From: Emiliania huxleyi CCMP1516
Taxonomy: Eukaryota; Haptophyta; Isochrysidales; Noelaerhabdaceae
Direction: 5' to 3'
Length of the DNA: 64,000 bases
Assembly (NCBI RefSeq): GCF_000372725.1
Contig: NW_005200814.1
Location: 146,302-210,301, forward strand
Shown here: positions 22,337 to 33,165 of the stretch, one piece after another
How the letters are laid out: each line of letters begins with the position of its first letter
How positions within the stretch are numbered: position 1 is the stretch's first letter
The notes under the pieces: generated by a model
What the model saw: only the letters and a program-made list of their open reading frames with translations
Databases searched by the model: none
Told to the model about the DNA's origin: nothing
Program-made: the position numbers and the translations under genes

Positions 22337-22403
22337 GCGTCCACCCATACCGCGTTGGTGTCCAGTCCGAGCCTGACTGTTCTTCACCTTTCTACCTACC
22401 TAC
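22337..22403. repeat. 67-bp dispersed repeat, copy B
   Basis: Reverse-complement partner of 11649-11715. It starts GCGTCCACCCATACCGCG and ends CTACCTACCTAC. Confidence 0.8.
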
Positions 22404-22893
22404 GGGCGGTTGTTCATGCCCTCCCCACAAGACATGGCAGCCTGCTCCTGCTGCGTTCTTAATTGAGACTTAGTTAGGATCATTCTCATTCTTCCTAGTA
22501 CCGGGGACCTAGTCTTGGTCCTTGCTCACCGGACGCCTGAGCCCATAGCAGCTGGCCCATACGATAGCCGGTGACCGGCCCCAGCCGCAGGGCTTGCGCT
22601 AGGGCTTGCGCTGGTCTGGAGCTGGTCTCCGAGTACCGAGAGCGCGCGGTGTGTCGCGGTCGGCCCCGAGAGGGAGAGCGCGGAGACGCGCTTCCCGCGT
22701 CGCGCTCGCTGCACTCTGCTCTGCGGCCCGTTCTAGGGCCCGCTGATGAGCGGAGAGCGCTAGCAAGACTGATCATGAGAACAAACTCAAAGCCTCGACA
22801 TGCTGCTCACTACCACTCTAAGCGGGCACCGCGCAGCAACTACATACTGCCTCCCCCCCGGGCTTTTCCCCCTCGATATGACAGCCGTCAGCT

Positions 22894-23669
22894 CTACTCG
22901 TCGTCCTCCAGCTTGAGCGCCTCGAGCGCCCAGCTGCGGAGCGCCGCCATCCCCGCCGGGTGCGGCCCGTGCGCCGCCGGGTAGTCCAGGAAGGTGACCT
23001 GCACGCCCGCCGCCGTGTGCCTCTCTGCCGCGTCCTTGCCGCACTCGGGCAGCACGACGCCGTCCTGCGCTCGCACCTCTCTGTGAACAGCGCGTCTTCA
23101 CACCTCGCCACCCTCGGGCAGCACGACGCGCCTGCGTGCCGTGGCCGATGAAGAGCGGCGTGCCAGCGTTGGCGCCGCCGCCCACGCGCTCCGTCAGCTG
23201 CGCGCCTGTTGACACCTCCACACCGTGAGCGGCGTCGCCTCACACGCCGTCCAAGCCAGGAGAGCGCGCGTAGGGACGGCCAGCCCGACAGGCACGCGAC
23301 ACCGGCCAGCCGCTTGGCGTACGAGTAACCCGCGAGCAGCGCCATTGCGCCGCCCTGCGAGAAGCCGCCGAGCACGATGTCCTCTGACGCGGTGCCCTTG
23401 GCAACCTCGGCGTCGATGAGGGCGTGGATGATCTGCGTCGAGTCCGCGAGGCCCTTGGCGTCGTCGGGAAGCCCGTTGCCGATCGGGATCGTCTCGAGGT
23501 CCATCCACGAAGTCATAACGTAACCGCCATTGCACGTAACGGGTGACTCGGGCGCGTCCGGGAAGGCGTACCGCACGGCCTGCGGCAGCCGGAGCTCGTG
23601 CTTGAGGTGGCTCCAGCCCCGGCCCGTGTCGCCGAGGCCGTGCAGCCAGATGATCAGCGGCGAGCGCAT
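22894..23669 (-). CDS. Acyl-protein thioesterase / carboxylesterase
   Basis: Alpha/beta hydrolase of the phospholipase/carboxylesterase family, which removes palmitate from proteins or lysolipids. Features: LIIWLHGLGDTGRGW at the N-terminus, nucleophile Ser in VLGGFSQGGAMALLAG, Asp in QDGVVLPE and His in AAHGPHPAG. Exons 23669-23270, 23205-23132 and 23076-22894 give 218 aa, the normal family length. Both introns (64 and 55 nt) start with GC; the joins are SLR|AQLTERV and HGTQ|VRAQDG. It lacks a signal peptide, so it is probably cytosolic. It could counteract a palmitoyltransferase such as the DHHC gene 4 kb away, but proximity alone is weak evidence. It is divergent from the 23988 gene. Confidence 0.88.
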
Positions 23670-23987
23670 CGCCTTAGTTCGCTGCAGCGCACACGCCCCG
23701 TTTTATTTCTTTTCCCTGAAGAATTCTTTTCCAAAGAGTCCTCCTTCAGGGCTGTACGGAACCACACCTTTTCTCCCAGTAAGCTAAAAGGACACTGAGA
23801 CTCTGAGACCATACAAGTATACAAGTGATGCCTGCCCCGTCCCTGAAGATTCGTTCAACGGCTTCTCCGACTGCGCTGAGTGGTAGAGGGGGGCCTAGAA
23901 ATCGCGCCTCGAACCGTTTCTCAAAGAAAAAAGAAAAGGAAAACTCGCGATCTCCTATCGTCTTCTGCAAGCCTCCGCGACATACAC
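23670..23987. promoter_or_regulatory. Divergent intergenic interval
   Basis: 318 bp between the start codons of the thioesterase (-) and the plus-strand gene at 23988, so both promoters must lie here. T-rich and A-rich tracts (TTTTATTTCTTTTCCC, AAAGAAAAAAGAAAAGG) stand out against the GC-rich background. No TATA box is evident. Confidence 0.4.
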
Positions 23988-24506
23988 ATGCAAACTCTTC
24001 TCGCCCTGGCGTTCGTTGCGCGCGGCGCTCCCACTTTGCGCTGCTCTTCCATCATACAACCGCACCTCGCCACCCCCCGCGCGACCGCCGCCATGTGGGA
24101 GCGAATTGTCCCCGAGGAGGACAAGCACGATCAAAAGCGAAAGCCGGCGACTGCTGCCTCGACCGCGGTGCTGGAGGACCCCGACGACGATGTAGTGGAC
24201 GTCGACATGCTGGCGGCCGAGATGGAGCGCCGCCGAGCCGAGATCGCGGACGCGGTCGAGGACGAGGACGAGGACGAGGATGAGGATATTGGTGCGGCGC
24301 TCGCAGCGGCTGCCGAGGCGGACACAAGGGTGGTGCTGGCGGAGCAGGCGGTGGAGCGGGCGCTGGAGGAGCTGGCGAGTGCAAAGGCGGAGGCGGCGGC
24401 ACTGCGGGCCGAGGCTGAGCGCGTCACCGACCGCGCAATTGCGACGGCGGCGGCGCATGCAGAGGCGGCTGCCGAGGCAGAGGCGGCCGCCGAGGCAGAG
24501 GCAGAC

Positions 24507-24541
<35 letters not shown>

Positions 24542-25365
24542 TTCGGTGCCTCCGGCTGGTCCGCCCACCGTCTCCATCGGCGACGACCCGAACCCGGCCT
24601 TCTGGGCCAACTTCAACTCGCAGGCGCCCGAGGTGCAGGTGAACCGCGCCGTGCCGCAGAGCGCGATGGGCCGCAGCCCGGGGGCGCAGACGGCGACGCC
24701 GCGACGCAGCCGCAGCGGCAGCAGCCGCGGCCGCAGCGGCAGCAGCGGGGACGACGTCGCTCAGCGAAACAAGGCGGCGGTGGAGAGGGCGCTCCAAGCG
24801 GCAAGCGCACAGCCGCCCCCGCCGTCCCCGCCGGCGGCCGCGCCGGCGGCAGGGTCTCTCGACCTGAGCAAGGCGTTTGCGCAGGCGGTGGCTCGGTCTG
24901 GCGCCTCGTCCTCCGCCCCGGCGCGGCACAGGAAGGGCTCGCTAGGAGGCACCGGGCAGGAGGGGGCGAAGGCGAAGCGCACGCCGGCGCAGGCGGCGCC
25001 AAAGGGAGCCAAGCAGCCCGAGGTGTGTGGCCCAAGGCAGCGCGCAAGCAGTCCGCCAGTGAGGGTAATGGAGGGGTGGATGGCTCACCTAGGTGATCGG
25101 ACTGAGGCCGGCGCCGTCCGAGGTCAAGGCGGTGGCAAAGGCGGCGGCCCGGGCGCCGCGGCGGCCCCGTGCGGTGGGAGACCGGCCTCAGGCGGCAGAC
25201 GCAAAGCCAGCCGGCAACGGGGCGGCGGTGCGGGGCCGCACGCCTGCACAGCCGAGCGCCGGCACGCCGGCGGCGCAGGCGAAGCCGAAGCCGCAGCCGC
25301 TGGGGCTGGTCTCCAATGACGGCAGCTGGTGGCAGACGCCCGGCTGGGGCGACGGGCGCGGGTAG
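23988..25365 (+). CDS. Ala-rich low-complexity protein, possibly plastid-targeted (435 aa)
   Basis: Start at 23988 gives MQTLLALAFVARGAPTLRCS, a signal-peptide-like leader, then a transit-like stretch before MWERIVPEEDKHDQKRK. The body has an acidic block (EDEDEDEDEDIGAAL), an Ala/Glu coiled coil, a poly-Ala run, a motif IGDDPNPAFWANFNSQAPEV, a Ser/Arg-rich stretch (RSRSGSSRGRSGSS) and a C-terminus GLVSNDGSWWQTPGWGDG. Exons 23988-25022 and 25093-25365 join through a GT-AG intron (70 nt). No family recognised. The conserved-looking NPAFWANFNS and WWQTPGW motifs are the best search seeds. Confidence 0.55.
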
Positions 25366-25778
25366 AGGCGGCGGTAGGGAGAAGGGCGGGGGGGGAGAGA
25401 GGAGTCAGTACAGTTTGGGGCGCGGCGCAGTAGAGCGGCGGCAGCGGCGGCGGCTCGTGAGGGGGGGGCAGGGGTGGGCGAGGCTTGCGTGTTGCATGAT
25501 GCGGGGGAGCCGCGCGAGGCGCCGCAGATGCAGCCGCCTCTCTCTGCACGAGAGGTCTCTGGCGCAGGTGTGTGGTTGGGCAGCTCTCGAGGGGCAGCTA
25601 GCATCTCAATGAATGTGGAGACGCGCATCGTCTTGTGTTACGTGCGATCTGCAAACAAGCGTGGATGATGTGCGTGTAGTCGGTAGAACTCAGACAACTT
25701 TTCGATATTTATTACACATTGCAAAAAAAAATAGAGGCAAGAGAGTGCGGACTGCGGTGCGCGGTCCTCGTAATATCT

Positions 25779-25895
25779 AAAATCCGACCTCGGATTTTAT
25801 AACGCACCGCACCCCCTCTAGCAAAAACTGGGAGCGCACTGAGGAGGCGATGGTGAGGTGATGAGGAGGTGATGAGGAGGTGATGGTGAGGTGAT
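25779..25895. repeat. AT hairpin and GATGAGGAG tandem repeats
   Basis: AAAATCCGA and TCGGATTTT form a perfect hairpin at 25779-25798. At about 25846-25895 there are several copies of GGTGATGAGGAGGTGAT. Both lie just beyond the 3' end of the RBR gene on the minus strand. Confidence 0.6.
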
Positions 25896-25957
25896 GACGC
25901 CGGTCGCCGCGCGACCGACCCGCACATCGTACATTGATCGTTTCTATCTCACAGGCG

Positions 25958-27167
25958 TCACGACGGCCGTCGTCTCCGCCCCGACTGCGGCCTCTTCCGT
26001 GCAAAGGCTTCTCCGGCCGGCCTGCCTGCCTGGTTATCCCAGAACACGTGACCCCGGCCGGTGCAATTACAGGCGGGCTTGCCTCGCTCGTCGGCCTCTG
26101 TACCGCACTTCCAGCACCACCGGAGTCCGCAGCGACACTGGAAGAGGTCGCAAGTCGCCGGGTCCTTTTCGACGCCCTGCCCGCAGCTTTTGCATTTTTG
26201 GTACTGCTGCAGCGCCGCCACGCTCGCCATCTCCTCCTCCCGCCGCCGCTTCCGCTGCTGACAGCCGTCGTCGTCGTCGGCAGCCTCGGCTGCGGCGGGG
26301 AGCGACGGGGCGCCAACCACGAACACCTTTAGGCAGCGCGGGCAGGTCGTGGGGCGCGGCGCGCTCCCCTCCTCGAGGGCGACACGGTAGGCGACACGGT
26401 AGGGGCAGTTTGGGGTCGGGCACGGCCAGTTGCGCTCGCCGCCACCGGCGGCCGCCCTGCTCAGCAGCTGCTCGTCGCGAGCCTGGTGGGCGGCGTCGCC
26501 TGAGGGAGGGGCGGGGCCAGGAGGGGCAGAGCGGGCTCCGAGTCGTGCACTCAAGGGCGGGGCGCTGGGGGGAGCGAGGGGCGGTACCGAGCATCTCTCT
26601 GATTGCCGCGTCGGTGAGGGCGGAGTTGCAGCTTGCAGTGAGGCAGGTCGGCTCGAGGCCTTGCGAGTCCCGCGCCTGGACCCACTGGATGTGGCAGTCG
26701 ACGCACGCCCAGTGCGAACAAGTCTCCAGCCAAACCACTCGCGTCCCCCCCTCCACCGCCAGCTGCGAGAGGGGCTTTTCGCACACTGAGCAGGCCCACT
26801 CCTTCTCCGCCGCCTCCTCCTCCGCCGCCGCTGCCACCGCCTCTGCACTGAGCGGGGCATCGCACATTTCGCAGTGGCTCGCGGAAGCGTCCTGCTGGAT
26901 GAGCGTGCAGCGAGGGCAAGCGACCGCCGCCGCAGCCGCAGCCGCAGCCGCAGCCGCCTCGGCCTCGCCACGGCGATTCATATTGTGCGCAGCTAACGGT
27001 GGCTCCACCGGCACCGCAGCCGCCGCGACCGCTGTAGCAGCCGCCGCGACCGCTGTAGCCGGGCTCAGCGGAGGGGATTCTCCGTCGCGTTCGTCGTCGC
27101 TGCTACAGAGGTCGATCTGCACCGGCGCGCGCCTTGCCGCCATCGTCGGTGAGCTGAAAGAATTCAT
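25958..27167 (-). CDS. RBR-type E3 ubiquitin ligase
   Basis: Transfers ubiquitin through a RING-HECT hybrid mechanism. Domains in order: Ala-rich N-terminus, a RanBP2-type zinc finger (CPRCTLIQQ, then CEMC), RING1 (CSVCEKPL, then CSHWACVDCHIQW), an IBR (WPCPTPNCPYRV, then TTCPRCLKVF) and RING2 (CKSCGQGVEKD, FQCRCGLRWCWKCG). In RING2 the Cys of CRCGLRWCWKC fits the catalytic region. Exons 27167-26588 and 26499-25958 join across a GT-AG intron (REMLG|DAAHQ), giving 373 aa. A second possible start is ATG 27143 (MAARRAPVQIDLCSSDD), which may be the real one because 27167 lies only 8 nt from the opposite gene's start. Confidence 0.85.
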
Positions 27168-27175
27168 TCGTGGTC

Positions 27176-28410
27176 ATGTTCAAACCTAGCACGGCTTTTT
27201 CTTCTTTTGAGCGGAGCAGGTGGACTTCCAGTCGAGAAACCTACAGGCTGAAGAAGCTCCGCGCTCAACACATGCTCGTCTGGTGGGTGATGCTTGCCGT
27301 CGGCGTGACGGCCGTCCCCATCATTGGTGACCTCCTCTCCCTCGTGCTCGGCAAGCGCTGGCAGCGCCTCGTCTCCCGCTGGCAGCGGCCCGTGCTGCTC
27401 TCCACCGTCAGCTTCCTCTGCGCACTGGCGCGGCCGGTAGCCGAGTCTAGTCGTGTGACCCGTCGTCGCCTCGCGCCTCGGCACGGAGCCGAGAGACGGC
27501 ATACCCCTCTCTCGGCACTCTATCACCGCAACCGGATGTCCCGCTAGGCGCTCTACTTCTTCTGGGCGACCGTGCTTCCCTACACTGCGCCCAAGACATC
27601 CGCCGCTCGCACCTTCCACGTCGCCTTCATACTGACCACGTGGATGAACGCCGTCTGGGCCTACTGCTGCTGCGTGGCCACTGACGCTTCGGCAGGTGCG
27701 GCCGGCGCGCCGCCGCGGCTAGCGCGGGCGATGGACGGCTTCCCGAGCCACAGCTGCGGCGCGTGCCGGGCGGCCGTGCCCTGCTTCGACCACCACTGCC
27801 CCTTCACCGGCGGCTGCGTCGGCGGGCGCAACTTCCGTCACTTTGCCGGTCACACCCGACCCCTCTCTTTCCTTGGGCGCCGGCCTGCATGGCTCACACG
27901 GACAGCTTGCCTCTAGTCTTTGTGCTGCACGCCACGCTCGGCATGGCCGACGCGTGCGTCCTCTCCTTCCCGCCCTTCCGCGACTGCGTGCTGGGCCAGA
28001 TCGAGAGCGAGCAGCTCGGCATCGTCCGCACGCCTCCGCCGGACGAGGCCGCCTGCCTCGCCACCGGCCCCGCCTCCCTCCTCTTCATCCCCGCGGCCTC
28101 CCTCTTTGGCGTGCTCGCGAGCCTCGCGGCGCTGCACGGGCTGCTGCTGCTCAACGGCGCCACCACCTTCGAGCTCTCGCGGCTCGCGCGCCGGCGCGGC
28201 GTGGGCGTGCTCCGCGACTTGCTGCGGCTGCGCGCCGGCGGTGGCGACAAGTGGGCGCTGCTATGGCAGAGGCCGTCGGCGGAGGCGGGCTGGGGGCTGC
28301 GAATGCGCGTCCTCTTCCTCCCTAGCGCGCCGCCGCCGCGGCACTGCGCACTCCGCGCCGCGGCGGAGGCGGAGGAGGAGGGGCGGCCCCTGGGGAAGGG
28401 CTCCGTGTGA
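27176..28410 (+). CDS. DHHC-type protein S-acyltransferase
   Basis: Attaches palmitate to Cys residues of membrane proteins. Two N-terminal spans (LVWWVMLAVGVTAVPIIG and a second), two more (ALYFFWATVLPYTAP, VAFILTTWMNAVWAYCCCV), then the Cys-rich DHHC core: CGACRAAVPCFDHHCPF, GGCVGGRNFRHFA, and two C-terminal spans. Exons 27176-27421, 27548-27848 and 27917-28410 sum to 1041 nt, 346 aa. Intron 1 starts with GC (SFLC|ALYFFW), intron 2 with GT (RHFA|VFVLHATLG). It is a Golgi or plasma-membrane enzyme by family. It starts head-to-head with the RBR gene. A consensus AATAAA lies 60 bp after the stop. Confidence 0.9.
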
Positions 28411-28469
28411 GGTGTGACTCCTGATAGCGCGTCGGGTTTTCTTCTTTTACAGTCCCGTGCCCGTGTATA

Positions 28470-28475
28470 AATAAA
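28470..28475 (+). terminator. AATAAA polyadenylation signal
   Basis: AATAAA within TATAAATAAATGAATAC, 60 bp past the DHHC stop codon. An AT-rich patch of this kind is rare in this GC-rich DNA. Confidence 0.5.
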
Positions 28476-28892
28476 TGAATACGCTCTAGAGAGGTTAGTT
28501 AGCGGTCTCCCCACCTGCGGCAGCGGACATCTCCAGGAGAGGATGGGCGACGCACGAACACAGAGGTACAGCGCGCACCCCGCCCCCCCCGCTCGCGGAC
28601 CTAGCACTATCGCGCCACGTCGCAGGGGCGTGCATCACACAGGTGGACTGTGGTATGACTCCTCGGGTTCTGGGGACTCTTGACAGAGGTGTGTTGCTAG
28701 TCGCTAATTCCTAATAGCCTATAGTCGGACGGTTCCGGCGCGTGTCGATGGGCAGTTCCTCGAGGGCAGTTCGGGCTCAAGTGAGGGCCGCGGTCGCGGT
28801 CGCGGCCAGCGCGCGGGGCCTGCTAGGGCTGCCGGGTGATCTCGAAGCCCGCTATGAAAATTCTTCTTTTGCACAACACTGGGCACGGGACT

Positions 28893-29392
28893 GCACCCGA
28901 GGGTTTTACCAAGCTGCCAACCCTATTCACGCACTGTGCGCAAAAGACCACACCAACCAACCAACTGTTTCCGGGCCCGAGTGCGCGAAGTGCGGGACCA
29001 GCCAACCAGCCTCCTGGGCCGGCCAGGGTCCTGCCAGGGTCGCCCACGGGTCAAAAATTTCTTCGCTCCGCGTATTCAACACGTAGGACATCAAAATGGG
29101 TCAAAATGGGCTATTTCACGCCTCTTCAGGCTCCCAGATCCATCTTCTCACCACTGTCCATCCTGAAATTGCGTCACGAGGGTCACAGTGGCCTGTTAGA
29201 CGCGCTGGGGTGCCAGGGGAAGGAGCCGTTACGACCGTTACGGCGTGGCCGACCGTTACGCGAGTGCGCGAAGTGCGGGACCAACCAACCAACATCTGGA
29301 GGCCTGGAGTGCGCAGAGTGGGGGACCACCCAACCAACCCAGGGCCCGGAGTGGGTGAATAGGGTTGGCAGCTTGGTAAAACCCTCGGGTGC
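28893..29392. repeat. Foldback element, 43-bp inverted arms
   Basis: Arm 28893-28935 (GCACCCGAGGGTTTTACC onward) and arm 29350-29392 are reverse complements with a single mismatch. Inside are further related pieces: GAGTGCGCGAAGTGCGGGACC occurs in both halves and GACCAACCAACCAAC-like motifs repeat. A-rich stretches with CTTTTG lie just outside both arms. This resembles a non-autonomous foldback or MITE-type element. No coding capacity. Confidence 0.75.
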
Positions 29393-29448
29393 TGGCGCGC
29401 AGCACGGAAAAATTTTCTTTTGATCGGGGTTGCGAGCGACACGGCCGC

Positions 29449-31180
29449 CATGATGGCGACGCTGGTCATAGACCTCTCGAGCGAGGTCTGGGACCACGGA
29501 TTACCTCCGTTGGGCGCGGTGTCCGAGGAGGCGCTCCTCGCCCTCCTGCCTTCCGCCGCCGGCCTGCCCGATGCGCTCTGCGCGGGCGAGTGGTCGCAGC
29601 TCTCTGCGGCGCTCGGACTCACCAGTGATCAGGCGCGCTCTCTTGCCTGCATGGTCGGTACTGACGGGTAGCGAGTGCACTGGCTGTCGAGCGACGACAT
29701 ACGCTCGGAGACGCGGTTCCCCAGTGGAGAGCCATCGGAGACTCGGCCACACTTTGCACACCCGCCGCTTGCCTGTCTCTGCGCAGGCGACGGCGTGCTT
29801 GCAGCTGGCGGCCGTTCTGGGCGGCGGCGACGATCAGACGGCACAAGGGGAGCAGCGCGTACCGCTCGCGACGCTCCTCCTCCTCCTCTGGGTCCAGCAG
29901 GCGCCAGGGCAACTTTTCACCGCCTCTGGCCCCGACTCCGACCTTGACCTGGCCCTCGCCCTGCCATGATGCTGACCCTGCTCTGGCCCTGTGCCCGATC
30001 TGGCCCTGGCCCTCAGCCCTACCCTCACCCTGAACGCCGAACACCACTGCCGCCAGGCGCAAAGCCAGCTCTCCACCGCCTCCGCCGTCGCTAGCCGATC
30101 CCTCTCGGGCAGGTGAAGAGCCGGACACTTCCGAGACACGGGCGAGGACACGGCGAGACACGGGACGAGGCAGTTCCGACACTCTCGGGAGAAGCCTCAC
30201 CGCCTCCTCCCCGCTTCCCCTGCCGCAGAGACGAGGCGCACCCGACGCTCCTCTTCCCGGAGGAGCCCCTCTCCCGCACCCCTCTCCCGCACCCCTCTCC
30301 CGCACCCCTCTCCCGCACCCCTCTCCCGCACCCCTCTCCCGCACCCCTCTCCCGCACCCCTCCTCCCGCACCCCTCTCCCGCACCCCTCTCCCGCACCCC
30401 TCTCCCGCACCCCTCTCCCGCACCCCTCTCCCGCACCCCTCTCCCGCACCCCTCTCCCGCACCCCTCTCCCGCACCCCTCTCCCGCACCCCTCTCCCGCA
30501 CGCCTGACGAGTCGCCTCAGGTCGAGCCGCCGACTTGAGTAGGAGCCTCCCTCCTCGCCGGTCGGCTACCCCATCCCGACCGACTCCTCGGCCCTCTCCT
30601 CTCCCCGCTCCTTCGATGCGCCGGCCCGCTCTCCCGGAGGCGCGCCGCCGTCGCCGCGCACGCTCGCCGTCGGCGCGCGGCTGGGCCAGCTGCAGCACCC
30701 GTGCGCGCCGCGCGGGCAGCCGCAGCCTGCAGGTGGCGGGCGGGGCGTGAGGACCCGAGGTGCCCAGCCCCCTCCCCCCCCCGCCACCAGGCACCCCGAG
30801 CGGCAGATGGCGGAGGAGCGGCGGAGGCTCGTAGCCGCCTCGCTGCGGCCGCTGCTGCTGCTCGCTGGCCGAGGCGCACAGTCGCTCTCGGCGGCGCAGG
30901 TCGACTCGCTGCTCCTCCTCAATAATTATAGTTAATTATAATGTGAGTCAGAGTCATCGTCACAGGTCGACTCGCTGCTCCTCCTCCTCCGCCCCCGCGC
31001 CTGCCCCGCCCCCGGCCCCGCCCCTGCCCCGCCCGCCTCCCTCGCCGCCGCCCTCGGCCTCTGGGGCCCCTCGCCCGAGTCCGCGCAGAGGGGCACCCCC
31101 GTGCTGGCGGCACCCCACCCACGCGCCCCCGTGGCGGACCTCACGGCCGCGCTCGCCGCCGCCATCGCCAACGCCTCGTC

Positions 31181-31212
<32 letters not shown>

Positions 31213-32756
31213 TCCCGCCTCCAAGCTCGCTCTACCTCGACCTCACTCCGAGAGGGGGCGGAGGCGGAGGAGGAGGCGGCGGGGGCGGAGGAGGCGGCGG
31301 TGGCGGTGGTGGCGGCAGCGGTGGTGGCGGCAGCGGTGGTGGCGGGGGAGGGGTCGCCGGCGCGTTCCTGTCGATTGTGACGCCGGCGGAGGATGTGCGA
31401 GGGGGCGGGGGTACGGTGGAGCGAGTGGCCGGCGGGGTGGAGGGGGCGGCGGAGGTGGTGCGGCTGCTGGGCGTGCGGCGGCGCACGCTTGTGCTACGGG
31501 GAGGTGCTCCGGAGATGCAGCCGAGATGCAGCCGAGGTGCAGCCGAGATGCAGCCGAGATGCAGCCGAGGTGCAGCCGAGGTGCAGCCGAGATGCAGCCG
31601 AGATGCAGCCGAGATGCAGCCGAGGTGCAGCCGAGACGCAGCCGAGGTGCAGCCGAGACCTGGCCACCAGCGCGGTGCAGGCCTCAGGCAATCGCCTCTC
31701 CCTCCTCCCCCTCCAGGCGACGAGTGCGCGTTGGGCGTCGCGCTGCAGATCATCGACTGCCACCACTGCCAGATCTACTGCTGTGCGCCCGTCCGAACGG
31801 CGGGATTGCCCGCCGAGATCACCCCGAGATCACCCCGAGATCACCCCGAGATCACCCCGAGATCACCCCGAGATCACCCCGAGATCACCCCGAGATCACC
31901 CGCGAGGCAGGTCGAGCTCCTCGGCAACTCGCACTCCTCCATCCTCCTCGGCGGCGTGAGTCGCGTCGTCTCGGCGCGGCTCTGCGAGCGGGTGACGCTG
32001 GTGGCAGCGGCGGCCGCCGTCCGCGCCCACGGCCGCGCTCGAAGCGCGCCGCCCGGCACGGCATGAGGACGCGCCCCTCACGCCTCGAGCCGTGAGCAGG
32101 CCTCGCCGAGTGCTGCCTCCAGCTGTGCGTCGGCTCGCGGCCGCTGCTCTGGGGGGAGAACCGGCGCCTGTCCCTCGCCCCGTTCGGCGCCGTCTACACC
32201 TCGCTGCCGCAGCACCTGGCCGCCGCCCGCCTCTCGCCCGCCCTGCAGCACAACTTCTGGGCCACGCCCGTCCTCTGCGCACGCGCCGACGCGGGCCGCG
32301 GAGGCGGAGGAGGAGGAGGAGGCGCGGGAGGCGTGGGAGGCGCGGCGGGGGCTGCGGCGGGCGGCGATGCAGACGACGCCCCGTTCACGCTGCTGCCGCC
32401 GTCCGCGTACCTTCCGTTCCACGTGCCGCACGACATTCCTCCGGCGGAGGAGGAGGCGCTCCCTCCCGCCGCGCCGAGATGGGACGAGATTGGACGAGAG
32501 AGAGGCCGAGAGGGCCGGGCGGAGACTGAGATAGGCGCCTCCGGTGGTCGAGCTGCCGGCCGAGTACGCGTCGGCGCTCGAGTCGTGCGTCCGGGAGATG
32601 GACGCGTTCTCGCACCAGCTGGCGGCGCTGCAGCCGTCCGAGGGGGTCCGCGGGGAGGTGACCAACCTGCTGCAGTCGCGGTTCAAGGACTGGCTGCTCC
32701 GCACCGGCAACATGAGGCAGATCACGGACCTGCTCGCCGCCGAGGGCGCCTGATTA
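29449..32756 (+). CDS. TBCCD1: TBCC domain-containing protein 1
   Basis: Centriole/basal-body positioning protein related to tubulin cofactor C. The C-terminal half is clear: ALQIIDCHHCQIYCCAPV, LLGNSHSSILLGGVSRVV, LCVGSRPLLWGENRRLSLAP (TBCC beta-helix), LLPPSAYLPFHVP, and SRFKDWLLRTGNMRQITDLL at the end. The N-terminal exon MMATLVIDLSSEVWDHGLPP and LATLLLLLWVQQ fit the family start, and LRPLLLLAGRGAQSLSAAQ|VDSLLLLLRP fits the middle. Introns after RT (31803), after VR (about 32021) and after LPPA (about 32471) have GC donors; the one at 30900 has GT and lies in a 66-bp duplication. Introns carry 13-bp and 11-bp minisatellites. The joins between 29670 and 30806 are not resolved. Confidence 0.8.
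30266..30502. repeat. 13-bp minisatellite CACCCCTCTCCCG
   Basis: About 18 near-perfect tandem copies inside a TBCCD1 intron, with one copy having an extra C (about 30360). Confidence 0.92.
30897..30986. repeat. 24-bp exon duplication flanking a 42-bp AT-rich insert
   Basis: CAG plus 21 bp starting GTCGACTCGC occurs at 30897-30920 and identically at 30963-30986. Between them is AATAATTATAGTTAATTATA followed by GTGAGTCAGAGTCATCGT and CA. The first copy supplies AG|GT as donor and the second supplies CAG|GT as acceptor, giving a 66-nt intron at 30900-30965. Confidence 0.9.
31512..31660. repeat. 11-bp minisatellite GATGCAGCCGA
   Basis: About 13 copies with A/G variation (GATGCAGCCGA, GGTGCAGCCGA) within a TBCCD1 intron. 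Confidence 0.9.
31815..31905. repeat. 11-bp minisatellite GAGATCACCCC
   Basis: About eight near-perfect copies inside the next TBCCD1 intron. Confidence 0.92.
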
Positions 32757-32924
32757 GCAGCCCGCGCATCGCCGCAGTGTGTGATGAGAGCGTGAGGGCA
32801 GGTCGCAGTTTGAATCTTCATTGACATCGCCGCCGCCCACCTGCGCCCACGCGTCAGCCCAGCCCCAGCGCCCAGGCAAAAAGAAAGAAGAAAACAAAAA
32901 ATTGCAAAAGACGGAAAACACGAA

Positions 32925-33165
32925 AGCAGACTCTTGGAGCACTTGGAGTGCAGTCATTAGCCTCACATCCAGGGCCGGGGAGCTAGAAAGAAAGAAAGAA
33001 AACAGACAACCCAAGGGAGGGATGGGAGGACGGCACGCCGCCACCACACAGGGATTTTAAGGAGAGGTGTGTGATGCGCTAGCCGTCGCCCACCCTAGGG
33101 AGTCTGCCTCTTCCTATCTCTCTTCGCAGTCTCTCGCCGCTTCTCGCTGCAGCCTTCATGCCACC
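32925..33165. repeat. Dispersed repeat, full-length copy
   Basis: Order: CTTGGAGCACTTGGAGTGCAG, GGGCCGGGGAGCTA, a GAAA run with ACAGACAACCCAAGG, GAGGGATGGGAGGACGGC, CACACAGGGATTTTAAGGAG, then ATGCGCTAGCCGTCGCCCAC and TATCTCTCTTCGCAGTCTCT. The part from the GAAA run onward is about 90% like 60785-60975 read in reverse. Parts recur at 8465, 10610, 37260 and 37675. No tRNA-like head is visible. Confidence 0.8.

Noticed and set aside
30091-30501. Repetitive GAGEGCGRGVRER protein frames
   Set aside because: Translation of the 13-bp intronic minisatellite in TBCCD1.
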